DNA of 23,320 bases from positions 1 through 23,320 of the forward strand of contig CABPZV010000013.1 in the NCBI GenBank assembly GCA_902462015.1. The letters run 5' to 3'. Positions 23,255-23,320 of this stretch are shown here, piece after piece. Positions within the stretch are counted from its first letter, which is position 1. Every line of letters begins with the position of its first letter. This DNA comes from an uncultured Eubacteriales bacterium (GTDB taxonomy: Bacteria > Bacillota > Clostridia > Oscillospirales > CAG-272). Below the pieces are notes generated by a model, which was given only the letters and a program-made list of their open reading frames with translations, was not told where the DNA came from and searched no databases. The position numbers and the translations under genes were made by a program.

Positions 23255-23320
23255 GGCGGAATAGCTCAGCTGGCTAGAGCATCCGGTTCATACCCGGCAG
23301 GTCGAGAGTTCGAATCTCCC
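23255..23320 (+). tRNA. tRNA-Met (CAT), 3' end beyond the window
   Basis: The sequence from GGCGGAA through the D arm (GCTC/GAGC), anticodon loop TTCATAC with anticodon CAT, and TTCGAAT T-loop is a tRNA-Met, probably elongator type. It is cut by the window edge before the acceptor stem closes. Two mismatches are seen: T-C at the top of the anticodon stem (27-43) and A-C in the T stem (50-64). Confidence 0.93.

Noticed and set aside
1..23320. CRISPR array, prophage or integrative element
   Set aside because: No regularly spaced repeats, integrase, or phage structural genes are visible.

Overview
The window looks like a chromosomal segment of a low-to-moderate GC Firmicute of class Clostridia, probably a gut or anaerobic lineage. 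The evidence is strong AGGAGG-type ribosome binding sites, TTGACA/TATAAT promoters, a lysS-greA pair, an AsnA-type asparagine synthetase and Rnf-like electron-transport genes. Every protein gene reads on the minus strand; the only plus-strand gene is a tRNA cut by the right edge. Species cannot be named from the sequence alone.

Positions 1-12,900 are an accessory region rich in one-component regulators. It holds an intact MerR regulator, a decayed MerR regulator followed by a decayed BtrH/C39-like gene, an HTH-methyltransferase fusion, a zinc-dependent phospholipase C-like protein, a GNAT acetyltransferase, a deletion scar joining two broken genes (one the start of a DUF1848 protein), a three-gene ABC-2 exporter operon, and two AraC regulators, one with a stand-alone GyrI-like ligand-binding protein. 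The same kind of ligand-binding domain recurs in up to six places (two MerR, two AraC, one stand-alone, one terminal fragment), which suggests a drug- or metabolite-sensing neighbourhood that is gaining and losing genes.

Positions 13,000-20,000 are mostly housekeeping: lysS, greA, an S41 carboxy-terminal protease, an SGNH hydrolase, asnA and trmL. Two stretches here are noncoding but structured. One is a 235-base hairpin-rich element directly before the SGNH hydrolase, ending in a terminator-like hairpin and then the ribosome binding site. The other is a promoter plus three-hairpin leader before asnA.

Positions 20,000-23,030 carry a two-gene operon for divergent RnfC and RnfD proteins with no other Rnf subunits beside them. 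The RnfD-like protein has a charged N-terminal extension of about 235 residues and a tyrosine where the family carries its flavin-bearing threonine. The RnfC-like protein keeps both 4Fe-4S clusters but its flavin/NADH motifs are degraded. A consensus promoter and a tRNA-Met (partial) close the window on the plus strand.
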